64,000 bases of DNA from Bradyrhizobium sp. 164 (GTDB lineage Bacteria > Pseudomonadota > Alphaproteobacteria > Rhizobiales > Xanthobacteraceae), in NCBI RefSeq assembly GCF_023073715.1, contig NZ_JADPKA010000013.1, positions 36,726-100,725 on the forward strand, written 5' to 3'. Positions 18,299 through 27,353 of the stretch are shown here, in pieces. A model generated the notes under the pieces. That model saw only the letters and a program-made list of their open reading frames with translations, did not search any database and was not told the origin of the DNA. Position 1 is the first letter of the stretch. Each line of letters starts with the position of its first letter. The position numbers and the translations under genes are program-made.

Positions 18299-18925
18299 AT
18301 GTACACGCCGCCCTCCTTCCAAGTTGTCGATATCACCGACGTTCATCGGACGATGCGCCAGGCACGCTCGGCGACACTGATCACCGCTACTCACGAAGGG
18401 CTTGTTAGAACGATGCTGCCCGTAGTACTCGACGAGCGCGAAGGCTCCATGGGCACGATTTACGCCCACGTGGCGCGTGCGAATCCGCAGTGGAAGCTGA
18501 CACCGACTGGCGAGGCGATGGCCATTTTCGCTGGAGCGGAGGCCTATGTCAGCCCCTCCTGGTACGTGACCAAGCACGAGAGAGGCGAGGCCGTACCGAC
18601 GTGGAACTATGTCGCTGTGCATGCCTACGGGGCGGTCGAATTCTTCGATGACGCCGATCGGCTGCGAACGGTGGTCACGCGGCTGACCGATGTGCATGAG
18701 CGCTCGGGCAAAGACCGCTGGGCGGTTTCTGACGCCCCTGCCGATTTCATCAAAACGGAGCTTAAGGGGATTGTCGGTCTGCGATTGCAAATTACACGCC
18801 TCGATGGCACGCGGAAGATGAGCCAGAACCGCAACGCGGCGGATCGCGCCGGCGTCATCGAAGGGTTATCGAAGAGCGACCGTGACGAAGACCGTCGTGT
18901 GGCTCACCTCATTGCGAAAGGATGA
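18299..18925 (+). CDS. PaiB-type FMN-binding protein
   Basis: A 208-aa protein of the FMN-binding negative-transcriptional-regulator (PaiB) family. The ATG at 18299 has GGGAG eight bases upstream and gives the typical N-terminus MYTPPSFQVVDITDVHRTM. Conserved blocks: LPVVLDEREGSMGTIYAHVA, the FMN-pocket AYVSPSWY followed by VPTWNYVAVHAYG, and FIKTELKGIVGLRLQITRLD plus RKMSQNR near the C-terminus. The family's name comes from B. subtilis PaiB, a repressor of protease and sporulation genes; most members are simply split-barrel flavin proteins. It is monocistronic here. Confidence 0.85.
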   Translation: MYTPPSFQVVDITDVHRTMRQARSATLITATHEGLVRTMLPVVLDEREGSMGTIYAHVARANPQWKLTPTGEAMAIFAGAEAYVSPSWYVTKHERGEAVPTWNYVAVHAYGAVEFFDDADRLRTVVTRLTDVHERSGKDRWAVSDAPADFIKTELKGIVGLRLQITRLDGTRKMSQNRNAADRAGVIEGLSKSDRDEDRRVAHLIAKG

Positions 18926-19460
18926 CGAACTCGAACGACGTATTGTGAACGACGCGGTATCACCTGCATTTTCTCCATATCCTCGACTGCTCTCCTTCTG
19001 CGCAGCGATGCGCCGGCGCCGGTCGGTTCCTGCTCGGGTCAGGCGCTTTTACAGAGCACAGAAAACCATACACGACGCCATCGCTTGCGCGTCGCCTATT
19101 GCGAGCGGCAGCAGCGGCGCGAGGCCCTGAGGCCAACTCCGGAGAAGAGCGGTACACCGGTTGCAATCCGGGGCCTGCTTCGGGGCGCATGACAGGAATG
19201 CTCTGCATTGAGATCGGATTCAAGGGTGCTGCGCTGGCTCCACTGTTATCAAAGCAACCCTTCCTAAACCACTTTAGCACTTGGGATTGGCTCGAGCTGA
19301 TCAGCCACACCGAGACTCTGCGCAGCCACAGGCGACGATTGCATGCATTATAAAGTAAATCATGTCGCTCTCCCGACTCAAACAAAGATGCTTTGGAGGG
19401 CGATTGCCGTCATTCTCTCGAACACTGCGTGTGCAGCTTTCGTCTGATTCCGCTTGACGC

Positions 19461-19486
19461 CCTGCAAGTCTCAAGAGACTTGCAGG
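19461..19486. terminator. 26-bp perfect palindrome, possible terminator
   Basis: CCTGCAAGTCTC, AA, GAGACTTGCAGG: two perfect 12-base arms. It lies ~225 bases beyond the stop of the large kinase gene (minus strand), so a terminator role is possible, though no T-run follows. It overlaps TTGACGCCCTGCAA (19454-19467), which fits the FixK2-box pattern but may be chance. Confidence 0.4.
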
Positions 19487-19502
19487 AAGCCCTCAAAGCG
19501 TC

Positions 19503-19533
19503 CTGAATCTGACGTTACGGTCAGACTGTAGAT
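19503..19533 (+). repeat. Diverged copy of the 28-bp repeat
   Basis: CTGAATCTGACGTTACGGTC followed by AGACTGTAGA. It aligns to the repeat at 42168-42195 with one inserted base and about seven differences. It also contains its own inverted repeat TCTGAC-GTTACG-GTCAGA. Relation to the other three copies is plausible but not certain. Confidence 0.35.
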
Positions 19534-19711
19534 CTTCTGATTATTCGCGAAAATCTGCGAGACCGCGGGATCGAGGTTGCTGTCGCTCGCTCCGACACTC
19601 CTCGATGGGCAGTAAGAAACGCGAATGTCTCAAATCCTCGAGGTCTCGCCGCTCGCTTGTGTCACGATGATCGGGGCTCCCGGAGCGCCCTGCTCGATAT
19701 CGAACTCGAGC

Positions 19712-22700
19712 CTAAGACGGTGAAGCGACCTGTTCCGACCGATCCACGCCCTCCGGCGCAACCGGCATGCTGAACTGAAAGACCGCCCCGCGAGGATCAT
19801 TGGCGCCCGCCCACATCCGGCCCCCGTGCGCCTCAATAATAGAATGGCAAATGGCCAGCCCCATGCCCATCCCTTCGGACTTGGTGGTGTAAAACGCCTC
19901 GAACACGCGGTCAGCGCTGTTCGGATCAAGTCCTGGACCCGTATCCCGAAAAGTGACCACTACGTTATTCGAGTCATCTGTCCGCGCACTGATCAGTAAC
20001 TCGCGGTCACCTTCGTTGATCTCGCTCATGGCCTCGATGGCGTTCGTGATCACATTGAGAATCACCTGCCGGACTTGGACGCGATCTGCGCGGACGAGCG
20101 GCAACGCCTCAGTCCGTCGCGTTTGCACCCATACATCATTTTTCGCAAGTTCCGCGCGAACTAGGGCCAGCACCTCTAAGATCAATTCGTCAATTGCGAG
20201 AAGCTCCGTTTGCATAGGAGCCTTATTCATAAGAGCGCGGATCCGACGGATCACGTTCCCTGCACGCATACTGTCACGGACGATCAAACCGAAGGTCTGC
20301 CGAACTTCTTCCAGATTTGGCGGCTGAGCACCGAGCCAATTTAGCCCCGCCCCCGCATTACTGCTGATCGCGGCAATCGGCTGGTTGACCTCATGGGCGA
20401 TTGAGGCGGCCAGCTGTCCCATTGTCGTGATCCGATTGGCGTGTGCCAGCCCCATCAGAGTCTCGCGATACCGTCGTTCGCTTTCACGGGCTTCCGCTTC
20501 CGCTCTCTTTCGCCCTGTCAGGTCGAGGACGAAGCCAACACCTTGGTCGTCTCGCGCATCGAAGACGGCGAGGCCAATTAGCACCGGCACGCGGCTGCCA
20601 TCCTTGCGGACATACTCTTTCTCGAACTGCTGAACGGCTCCGGTCCGTTTTGCTTCTGTTCCAGCATCCAGTGTGCGCTCGTGCCATTCTGGCGGTGTCA
20701 GGTCGAGACCGTTCACTCGCCCCGCGACGAGATCCTCTCGGTCGTATCCAACCATCGTGAGGAAGGTTTGATTTGCCTCGATGATCTCGCCTCCTTCGCG
20801 AATGATAAATATTCCGATGATGTTAGCGTCGAGTAAGCGCCGAATTTTTGACTCCCGTTGCTGAACTTCGCTGTACAACCGGCTGTTTTCCAGCGCAGTT
20901 GCAGCTTGCGAGGCAAGCATTTTCAGCACCGAGTTGCGGGCAGCCGAGAATATGCGCGCGGCGAGATTATTCTCCAGATAAAGTACGCCGATCAGCTTGC
21001 CCTGCGTGATCAGTGGCAGGCAAAGAATAGAACGCGCTTTGCGCTCGCGGATATACGGATCTTCCGCAAATGAAGGCTCGGCGGCAGCATCTTCGAGAAT
21101 GACGTTTTCGCGGACACGTAGGACGAAATGCAGCACGGACTCGGGAAGTGCCATCGGAGTTACGGGCTGTTCATTCACCTTTACAAGCAGCGCATCTGCT
21201 ACCGCTGCGGCTTCCGCCTCGATCCGCGGCTCGCCTCCATGCAGCAGAATTAACAAACCTCGTTCGGCGCCGGCCTGCTCAATGGCAGTCCGCATAAGCG
21301 TGTCGATTAGTTTTTGAAGAACCATCTCGCCGGAAATCGCCTGCGACACTTTTGTAACCGTCGCGAGATCAAGATGCTCAGCCGGAGCTCCGATCCTCAT
21401 TCCATTCGCGGCAGGAGTGGTCTCCTCATGGTTGAGATGGGGATTCAGCTCGTCGAGCTGACGCACTTTGCCATCTGCTCCCCAACGAAGGTAGCCGCGC
21501 CGCGCGTCCTGCAGGTAAACCCGGGAGATTCTGTCAAAACCGCGCGCAGCATAAAAGCGCGCTGCAAGTTCGCAAGCGATTGCCTCGTGGTGGGCGAAAC
21601 CGTTACGTGCTGCGGTCTGGATTGAGTGTTCATACAGTCGCATTGCGTCTGTATCGCGGTATTCCCGCCTTGCAATTTCAGCGCCGACCAAGGCAGCCCG
21701 ATTCTCAAAGTTTTCGGGGCAATTCGTCGCCCATATCTGCAGCTGTGTGTAATGGGCATCAATGATATCCCGATGTTGGTGTTGTTCGCTTTCGCCTGGC
21801 TTGTCGCAATAACATGAGTGAGACAGCGCACCATAGAAGTGAAACTCCGCGATCAAGGGCTCTGTCGGCATGGTCCATAATTTGGGCTCCGCCTTGGAGC
21901 GAGCATCAACAGCCGCAGCATAATCGCCGGCTATAAATCGCGCCTGAAGTTTGCGGATCCAGTAGATGGTTTCGCTAGGTGACGGCTCCGGACTGCGTGC
22001 CAACGATCGCTCGACGTCTAGCTCGTCAAATTGTTGGTCATCGAAGCAACCGAATGAGCGCGTGAGGCCGCGCATGCTTCGAATGATTGCGAGCTGAGCG
22101 GCTACGGTATCAGCAGCAAACTGAACCTTTCTATTCCGTATCATAGCGAGGCTTTTCTCTATCTCGTTCTGTACCTCTTTCAGGGGATCTCCGGCCATGA
22201 TCATATTTGAGGTTAGATGAAGCAAGCTGTACGCCTCATAGATGACATCGCCGCTGCTGACCGCAGCTGCGAGCGCTCGCCGAATCAAAACCCGGCCACC
22301 TCTTAGGGGCTTCGTCCACGGGATGACGTTGCACCCGAAGGCCAAATAGACGGGAGCCCGAAAACGGGAGAACTCACCGCGATCAACCAGGTCGCAAGCA
22401 AGACGACCAAATTTGTCAGCTGCTTGGTAGTCACCGAAGCGCCCGGCCAAGATTCGGCCTAGCCATGCGTAATGGGCGCAAGAAGCATCAGTGTTGCCGT
22501 ATTCGAGGCTGATGGTGACAGCTCTGCAGATGACCAAAGCGGATAAATTGGCGTCCGTGAAACCTGCGGGCGGAAGAATCCGGGTCAATACGGCAAGCGT
22601 GGCAAGCGTGGTCTGATCTGTCATTGCAGGCAAACTAGCAAGATCCTCGATTGCGTCGGGCAGTTGTGACCACATCCGCTGATATTCGGCTAATGTTTCC

Positions 22701-25276
22701 TGGTCCGTCGGATGCTGCGACCACTCGATCCCGACGTCGTGAAGATATTCGAGCCCTGTGAGCACTGCCCGCCCGTGCTGACCGAGCGTCAAGTAAAGAT
22801 CGACCCGCAAACATGCGACCGTTGCTCGCTGGGGCGCGTTCAAGGCGCGCTTCGACAGTACGGACAGGAGGCTCTCTGCAATTTCCAGCTGGCCTACCAA
22901 GAATTCGCATTCGGCCCGGCTTGTCTCCAGTGCGAACGCGAGTTCGTGGCGCCTTTGCCAAGAGTGCTCCGCGAGCAGCGCAGCACCGAGGGTGAAATAT
23001 GTGAGTGCCGAGGCGTAGGCCGCCGACGCCCTGGCACGCTGCCCTGCCACTAAATTCAGCTCTGCGAGCTGCTCACGCTCCTGACCGGAGGCAATTAGCG
23101 CGACACCTCGATTAAGTTGGCTGACGATGTCGAAGATCGCCTCTTCGCGTTTGTGCGCAGGGACGTGTGCCGCCAGCATCCTACCGATCCGCAGATGGGC
23201 AGAAGCGCGCGAGGATTCTGGCACCAGCAAGTAGGCCGCCTCTTGAACGCGATCGTGGAGAAAGCGGTAGGCTGTTCCGTGGCGCGCGATCAGTTCCTGC
23301 CGGATCGCCGGCCACAGGGTCGCGTGCACCTGCTCCTGCGAAATTTCGAGCACGATCGCAAGCTCCGCCGTCCCGGCGATGTTGCCGAAACAGGCCAGCT
23401 GTTGCAGCGCGTCCTGCGTTTCCTCGGGCAGGCGGATGAGCTTGCCGAGCATCAGATCCACGACGTTCTCGGTGTACGCTTTTGCGTGAATACGCTCGAG
23501 ATCCCATCGCCAGCGCGCCGACTCGTGATCGAACGTCAACAGCTGCTCTTCGGCCAGTTCAGAAAGGAATTGAATGGCGAAGAACGGATTACCCATCGTC
23601 TTCTGATGCACCAACTTTGCAAGCGGGGCAGCGCGTTTTGGTCCGCAGCGAAGGGTATCCGCGACTAACTGCGCGACATCGTCTGCAGTGAGCGGCGATA
23701 GCGTGATCTCCTCGCAATTTACGTCGGCTCCCCTGATGGAGTCGAGCTTGCGTTTGAGTGGATGGCCTGCATCAAGTTCGTTGCCGCGGTAAGCTCCAAT
23801 GAGCAGCAGGTGCAGATCCGACTGGGTCAGGAGATCCTCGATCAAGTCGAGCGTTGCGGCATCATGCCACTGCAAATCGTCGAGGAAGAGCACCAAAGGA
23901 TGGGTTCGCCGGGCGAACACGCCAATAAAGCGACGAAGCACCAGCTGGAAACGAATTTGCGCTTGCCGGGCTGGAAGCTCAGCAACCGCGGGCTGCTCGC
24001 CAATGATCAGGCTCAGATCGGGAATCAATTCGGCCATCAGTCGTCCATTCGCGCCGAGCGCCTCCCGGAGCGCTTGCCGCCAGGTGGCGAGTTCGCCCTC
24101 ACTTTTGCTGAGAAGAGGACGGACAAGACTCTGAAACGTCTGCACTAGCGTCACATAGGGAACGTCGCGCTTCAGTTGGTCGAATTTGCCTGACACCAAC
24201 TGCCCGCGCGAGGGCACCAGTGCTTTGTGTAGCTCCTGGACGAGCGAAGACTTACCGACGCCGGAGTAACCGGCGACGAGCACCAACCTCGGCGCGCCGC
24301 TCTTCACCGCGCGATCGAAAGAGGCAAGCAAAGCCTCGATCTGAAGGGCTCTGCCATAGAGCCTCTCGGGGATGAGCAACCGATCAGGTGTGTCGTCTGT
24401 GCCGAGCTCAAACGGGTCGATGCGACCGTGGGTGGCCCATGCTGCGAGACAGTGTTGCAGATCGTGCTCAAGGCCAGCGGCAGTCTGGTAGCGTTCCTCG
24501 GCGGTTTTCGCGAGGAGTTTCATCACAATCTGAGATATCGGCAGGGGGAGGTTTTGTGATTTCTCGACGGGCGGGATTGCTTTTCTTGCAATATGACAAT
24601 GGATCCACTCCAAGGGATCTGAGCCCGTGAACGGCAGCGCGCCGATCAGCATCTGATAGAATGTCACGCCAAGTGAATAGAGATCACTGCGACAATCGAC
24701 CGAGCGATTCATTCGTCCGGTCTGTTCGGGCGCCATGTAGGGCAACGAGCCGGCGATGAACTCGGCAGGCTCAGGCGGCACGCGCTCGCGGGAAAGACGG
24801 GAAGCCAGACCAAAACCAGTGAGTCGTACCTGTTCGTCAGGACAATTGACCAGAATGTGAGCGGGTTTCAGGTCCTTGTGGACTAAGCTGTGCCGGTGAA
24901 GCTTGCCCACGGCCCTGGCGATACCAACAGCGAGGCGCAGGAAGCGCTTGGGTTCCATACGGACCCCGAGTAAATTTAGCAGTGGCTCGCCGCATGGATC
25001 CTCCAGGACCAGCATAGTCCGACCAGCTTCCCTGATCAGTTCCAACGGCCGCACCGCCCATGCCTCGTCTAGCTCCTCCCTCAGCTCATACTCATGGGCG
25101 AGGCGGTCGAGCGTCGTTGGGTCTTCCGTGATGGGCCGCACGGCAAGCACGACAGCCCTGCTGCCGTGGATTTGCCTCGCACGGCAGAACGCGCGATCAC
25201 CGTCCTCCCACAGGGGCTGGATGTCACTGTCGACATTTGAGCCGAACAGTGTTCGGCTGAGGGGGTCCCGCGGCAT
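19712..25276 (-). CDS. Protein kinase-ATPase-GAF-PAS-histidine kinase fusion
   Basis: A 1854-aa cytosolic signalling protein. Order: a Ser/Thr-kinase-like domain (~1-280; LVHKDLKPAHILVN, SDLYSLGVTFYQMLIG), an AAA/NACHT-like ATPase (~315-600; P-loop GYSGVGKSSLVQE, Walker B LVLFLDDLQWHD), a long helical repeat region (~650-1290), GAF (~1330-1490), PAS (~1500-1610; LDANIIGIFIIREGGEII), HisKA (~1625-1690; MGQLAASIAHEVNQPIAAIS) and HATPase (~1735-1840; NVITNAIEAM, MGMGLAICHSIIEAHGG). The kinase DFG motif reads GFG (RLTGFGLAS), normal for this family and perhaps a pseudokinase. It is divergent from a NodW-like regulator, its likely phospho-partner. This architecture resembles large bacterial sensor kinases, and is far longer than B. 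japonicum NodV. Confidence 0.9.
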   Translation of the reverse strand: MPRDPLSRTLFGSNVDSDIQPLWEDGDRAFCRARQIHGSRAVVLAVRPITEDPTTLDRLAHEYELREELDEAWAVRPLELIREAGRTMLVLEDPCGEPLLNLLGVRMEPKRFLRLAVGIARAVGKLHRHSLVHKDLKPAHILVNCPDEQVRLTGFGLASRLSRERVPPEPAEFIAGSLPYMAPEQTGRMNRSVDCRSDLYSLGVTFYQMLIGALPFTGSDPLEWIHCHIARKAIPPVEKSQNLPLPISQIVMKLLAKTAEERYQTAAGLEHDLQHCLAAWATHGRIDPFELGTDDTPDRLLIPERLYGRALQIEALLASFDRAVKSGAPRLVLVAGYSGVGKSSLVQELHKALVPSRGQLVSGKFDQLKRDVPYVTLVQTFQSLVRPLLSKSEGELATWRQALREALGANGRLMAELIPDLSLIIGEQPAVAELPARQAQIRFQLVLRRFIGVFARRTHPLVLFLDDLQWHDAATLDLIEDLLTQSDLHLLLIGAYRGNELDAGHPLKRKLDSIRGADVNCEEITLSPLTADDVAQLVADTLRCGPKRAAPLAKLVHQKTMGNPFFAIQFLSELAEEQLLTFDHESARWRWDLERIHAKAYTENVVDLMLGKLIRLPEETQDALQQLACFGNIAGTAELAIVLEISQEQVHATLWPAIRQELIARHGTAYRFLHDRVQEAAYLLVPESSRASAHLRIGRMLAAHVPAHKREEAIFDIVSQLNRGVALIASGQEREQLAELNLVAGQRARASAAYASALTYFTLGAALLAEHSWQRRHELAFALETSRAECEFLVGQLEIAESLLSVLSKRALNAPQRATVACLRVDLYLTLGQHGRAVLTGLEYLHDVGIEWSQHPTDQETLAEYQRMWSQLPDAIEDLASLPAMTDQTTLATLAVLTRILPPAGFTDANLSALVICRAVTISLEYGNTDASCAHYAWLGRILAGRFGDYQAADKFGRLACDLVDRGEFSRFRAPVYLAFGCNVIPWTKPLRGGRVLIRRALAAAVSSGDVIYEAYSLLHLTSNMIMAGDPLKEVQNEIEKSLAMIRNRKVQFAADTVAAQLAIIRSMRGLTRSFGCFDDQQFDELDVERSLARSPEPSPSETIYWIRKLQARFIAGDYAAAVDARSKAEPKLWTMPTEPLIAEFHFYGALSHSCYCDKPGESEQHQHRDIIDAHYTQLQIWATNCPENFENRAALVGAEIARREYRDTDAMRLYEHSIQTAARNGFAHHEAIACELAARFYAARGFDRISRVYLQDARRGYLRWGADGKVRQLDELNPHLNHEETTPAANGMRIGAPAEHLDLATVTKVSQAISGEMVLQKLIDTLMRTAIEQAGAERGLLILLHGGEPRIEAEAAAVADALLVKVNEQPVTPMALPESVLHFVLRVRENVILEDAAAEPSFAEDPYIRERKARSILCLPLITQGKLIGVLYLENNLAARIFSAARNSVLKMLASQAATALENSRLYSEVQQRESKIRRLLDANIIGIFIIREGGEIIEANQTFLTMVGYDREDLVAGRVNGLDLTPPEWHERTLDAGTEAKRTGAVQQFEKEYVRKDGSRVPVLIGLAVFDARDDQGVGFVLDLTGRKRAEAEARESERRYRETLMGLAHANRITTMGQLAASIAHEVNQPIAAISSNAGAGLNWLGAQPPNLEEVRQTFGLIVRDSMRAGNVIRRIRALMNKAPMQTELLAIDELILEVLALVRAELAKNDVWVQTRRTEALPLVRADRVQVRQVILNVITNAIEAMSEINEGDRELLISARTDDSNNVVVTFRDTGPGLDPNSADRVFEAFYTTKSEGMGMGLAICHSIIEAHGGRMWAGANDPRGAVFQFSMPVAPEGVDRSEQVASPS

Positions 25277-25540
25277 TTGCCCGCCCGGTCAATAAGGACT
25301 GAGCCGAAACCTGACACATATGGGGCGAGCTTGTGAAGGGACTTCGCAAAACGGCGCGAGTACCGATTAAGGCCGCCAAAGAGTGGACCGCGGCACCCCG
25401 AGACGCGACTTACACACCCAATGCGTGGCCCGATCGTGTCGATCCAGCCCAGTCCTGCGCGCCGGCCGAACGAACGCACGTGAGCGCCCCTGCAGCAGCT
25501 CGAGTTCGAGCATCTTTACGACAAACATGACGGAAAGGAC

Positions 25541-25568
25541 TTGAATCGCACCTAGCGTCAGGTTGTAC
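25541..25568 (+). repeat. 28-bp repeat, copy 1
   Basis: TTGAATCGCACCTAGCGTCA followed by GGTTGTAC; 24 of 28 bases match the copies at 40650-40677 and 42168-42195. It lies in the intergenic region between the large kinase and the NodW-like regulator. Confidence 0.65.
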
Positions 25569-25852
25569 GAAGTCGGTGCGAGGTGCTTTCCTCAACCGCG
25601 CAAAGAGCAACTCACAGGCGCTCTGAGAAAAAGAAAAGTTCATGTGCTGATGCCGCTGCTACTCGTTCTGATGTCTATTTTCCTTAGTATGGGTGCGATA
25701 GTCTACGCCGCTTGCCGATCTCAACGCGGGCGGGATCGGCGCATGCACAGGCACGATAGCGCCAATTCGCTCAGCTCGCGCCCCCGCGTTCAACTACCAA
25801 GGCGCCGGGCATTCTGATCCTTCAGCCGCATAATGGGTCGTCCGCTGCAGCC

Positions 25853-26134
25853 TCATTCGCGAGGGCCAGGCGACACGCGCCGCCATGCTAAAGCGAGCGC
25901 CTCAAGTTCTGGAGTCGGTGCTTCTCGATCGCTGCTGATCGTTTGATCGATGCCGCGGGGCCGATCCGACGCGACGGCGGACAGACGCGAAAGGCAGTTC
26001 TCGACCAGTCGGGCGGTTTTTGCTAGACTTTCCTGTACCATCACGCTGGCGCGAATGGCTGACCCGTCACATACCTGGAAAATCTCAAACTTTGCACTGC
26101 GCGAAAGTCCTTGAAAGGCAACGTGGTCAATCAA
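25853..26134 (-). CDS. Doubtful small hypothetical protein
   Basis: A possible 93-aa protein from a TTG start, beginning IDHVAFQGLSRSAKFEIFQV and continuing with a helical segment (QESLAKTARLVENCLSRLSA) and an acidic C-terminus. The amino-acid mix is protein-like rather than arginine/proline-rich, but there is no good ribosome site and I do not recognise the family. It may equally be a remnant or chance frame. Confidence 0.3.
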   Translation of the reverse strand: MIDHVAFQGLSRSAKFEIFQVCDGSAIRASVMVQESLAKTARLVENCLSRLSAVASDRPRGIDQTISSDREAPTPELEALALAWRRVSPGPRE

Positions 26135-26188
26135 AGGTCGTAGTAGGGCGACGATTCTACTGTAAATCGTACAAGTGAGGCTCTGATC

Positions 26189-26872
26189 GTGACCAGGCGC
26201 TCTGAACCGCGGAAGGAAGCCGCAAATGTCGTAGGGCCGGAGGTGAGGCCGCGCGTCTTCCTCGTCGACGATGACCTCTCAATGCGCGAATCGCTGGTCA
26301 ACCTATTTCGTTCGATCGGTCTGGATGTCGTTGCTTACGGATCGGCCCGGGAAATGCTCCAGAGCGAGCTCCCTGATGTTCCTAGCTGCCTTGTGCTTGA
26401 CATCAGGCTGCCGGGATTGAGCGGCCTTGAGCTCCAGAGTGAGTTAGCCAAACTGAAGATTCACATTCCTATTATTTTCATCACCGCTCATGGCGATATT
26501 CCGATGACTGTCAAAGCCATGAAGAGTGGAGCAATCGATTTTCTCAGCAAGCCGTTTCGCGATCAGGAACTACTCGATGGCGTAGTCGCAGCTATCGAAC
26601 AGGATCGGAAAAGACGAGGTGTAGACAAGGTGGTCAGGAGGCTGCAGTCCTTGTTTGAGGCCCTAAGTCCACGAGAGCAGGATGTATTGAAACTAGTCGC
26701 CGCCGGCTTATTGAACAAACAGGTAGCTGCGGAACTCGGGCTCGCCGAGATTACAGTCAAAATCTATCGCGGTCACGTGATGAAGAAGATGGGAGCTCGA
26801 TCGCTGGCCGATTTGATCAGGATGACTGAGAGGCTGGGAATTGGGACCGACCGTTTCAGGGTACAAACCTAG
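26189..26872 (+). CDS. NodW/FixJ-family response regulator
   Basis: A 227-aa two-domain regulator, the length I recall for B. japonicum NodW. The N-terminal extension leads into the receiver domain: RVFLVDDDLSMRESLVNLFR, phospho-acceptor Asp71 in CLVLDIRLPGLSG, IIFITAHGD and FLSKPFRDQE. A C-terminal LuxR-type helix-turn-helix follows (LSPREQDVLKLVAAGLLNKQ, then LAEITVKIYRGHVMKKMGAR). The start is GTG at 26189 with GAGG upstream. NodW activates nod genes after phosphorylation by NodV in response to isoflavones; whether this copy is NodW itself or a paralogue such as NwsB cannot be decided. It is divergent from the hybrid kinase and 91 bases upstream of a receiver-only protein. Confidence 0.85.
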   Translation: MTRRSEPRKEAANVVGPEVRPRVFLVDDDLSMRESLVNLFRSIGLDVVAYGSAREMLQSELPDVPSCLVLDIRLPGLSGLELQSELAKLKIHIPIIFITAHGDIPMTVKAMKSGAIDFLSKPFRDQELLDGVVAAIEQDRKRRGVDKVVRRLQSLFEALSPREQDVLKLVAAGLLNKQVAAELGLAEITVKIYRGHVMKKMGARSLADLIRMTERLGIGTDRFRVQT

Positions 26873-26963
26873 GTATGGTTTTACAATTTCGTCGTGCAAG
26901 CGCATCCTTCTGCTGGCCGTCATGCTTCCGCCAGCGCCTTCGCCCAACTAAGAACGGGTCGTC

Positions 26964-27353
26964 TTGTCTAGGTATTCAACTATTTCCGTTGTCGACGACG
27001 ATCCTTCGATTCGTGCCGCACTGAACAACCTTTTGAAATCGCAGGGTCACAACGTTCGTACGTTTGCATCGGCTGACGAATTCTTGCGGTCATCTCAATT
27101 GAACGATACGTCCTGTGTCATTGCAGACGTGCAGATGCCCATGATGAGCGGCTTTGAACTTTTGGAACAGATGCGGGCCCAGGGCCACGCTGCGCCATTC
27201 ATCCTGATGACTGCCTTCGCAGATGATCGCACGCGAGCCCGCGCGTTGAGCGCCGGCGTAACCGGCTTTTTTGCCAAACCCTTTGCCAGTCTGGAGTTGA
27301 TCGCCTGCGTCGATGAAGCGCTTAGCGAGCATCTTGGTGGAACGAACGCGTGA
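26964..27353 (+). CDS. Single-domain response regulator
   Basis: A 129-aa receiver-only protein: ISVVDDDPSIRAALNNLLKS, phospho-acceptor Asp in CVIADVQMPMMSGFELLEQM, ILMTAFADD and FFAKPF give the complete set of catalytic residues. The start is a TTG at 26964 without a strong ribosome site. It follows the NodW-like gene on the same strand, 91 bases apart, and parallels FrrA behind FixJ: in both loci a kinase, a DNA-binding regulator and a lone receiver occur together. Confidence 0.85.
   Translation: MSRYSTISVVDDDPSIRAALNNLLKSQGHNVRTFASADEFLRSSQLNDTSCVIADVQMPMMSGFELLEQMRAQGHAAPFILMTAFADDRTRARALSAGVTGFFAKPFASLELIACVDEALSEHLGGTNA

Larger units (their letters stand above)
18926..19711. other. Gap holding a palindrome and a repeat-like element
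   Basis: No gene seen. Contains the perfect palindrome at 19461-19486 and a diverged copy of the 28-bp repeat at 19503-19533. A GG-N10-GC element with TTGCA at 19151-19164 (+) has no gene behind it. Confidence 0.4.
25277..26188. other. Divergent promoter region with repeat copy
   Basis: About 900 bases between the divergent kinase and regulator genes. It contains a copy of the 28-bp repeat (25541-25568) and one weak reading frame on the minus strand (25853-26134). No other gene is supported. Confidence 0.4.

Noticed and set aside
19151..19164. CGGTACACCGGTTGCA, sigma-54-like, plus strand
   Set aside because: No gene behind it; next gene is convergent.
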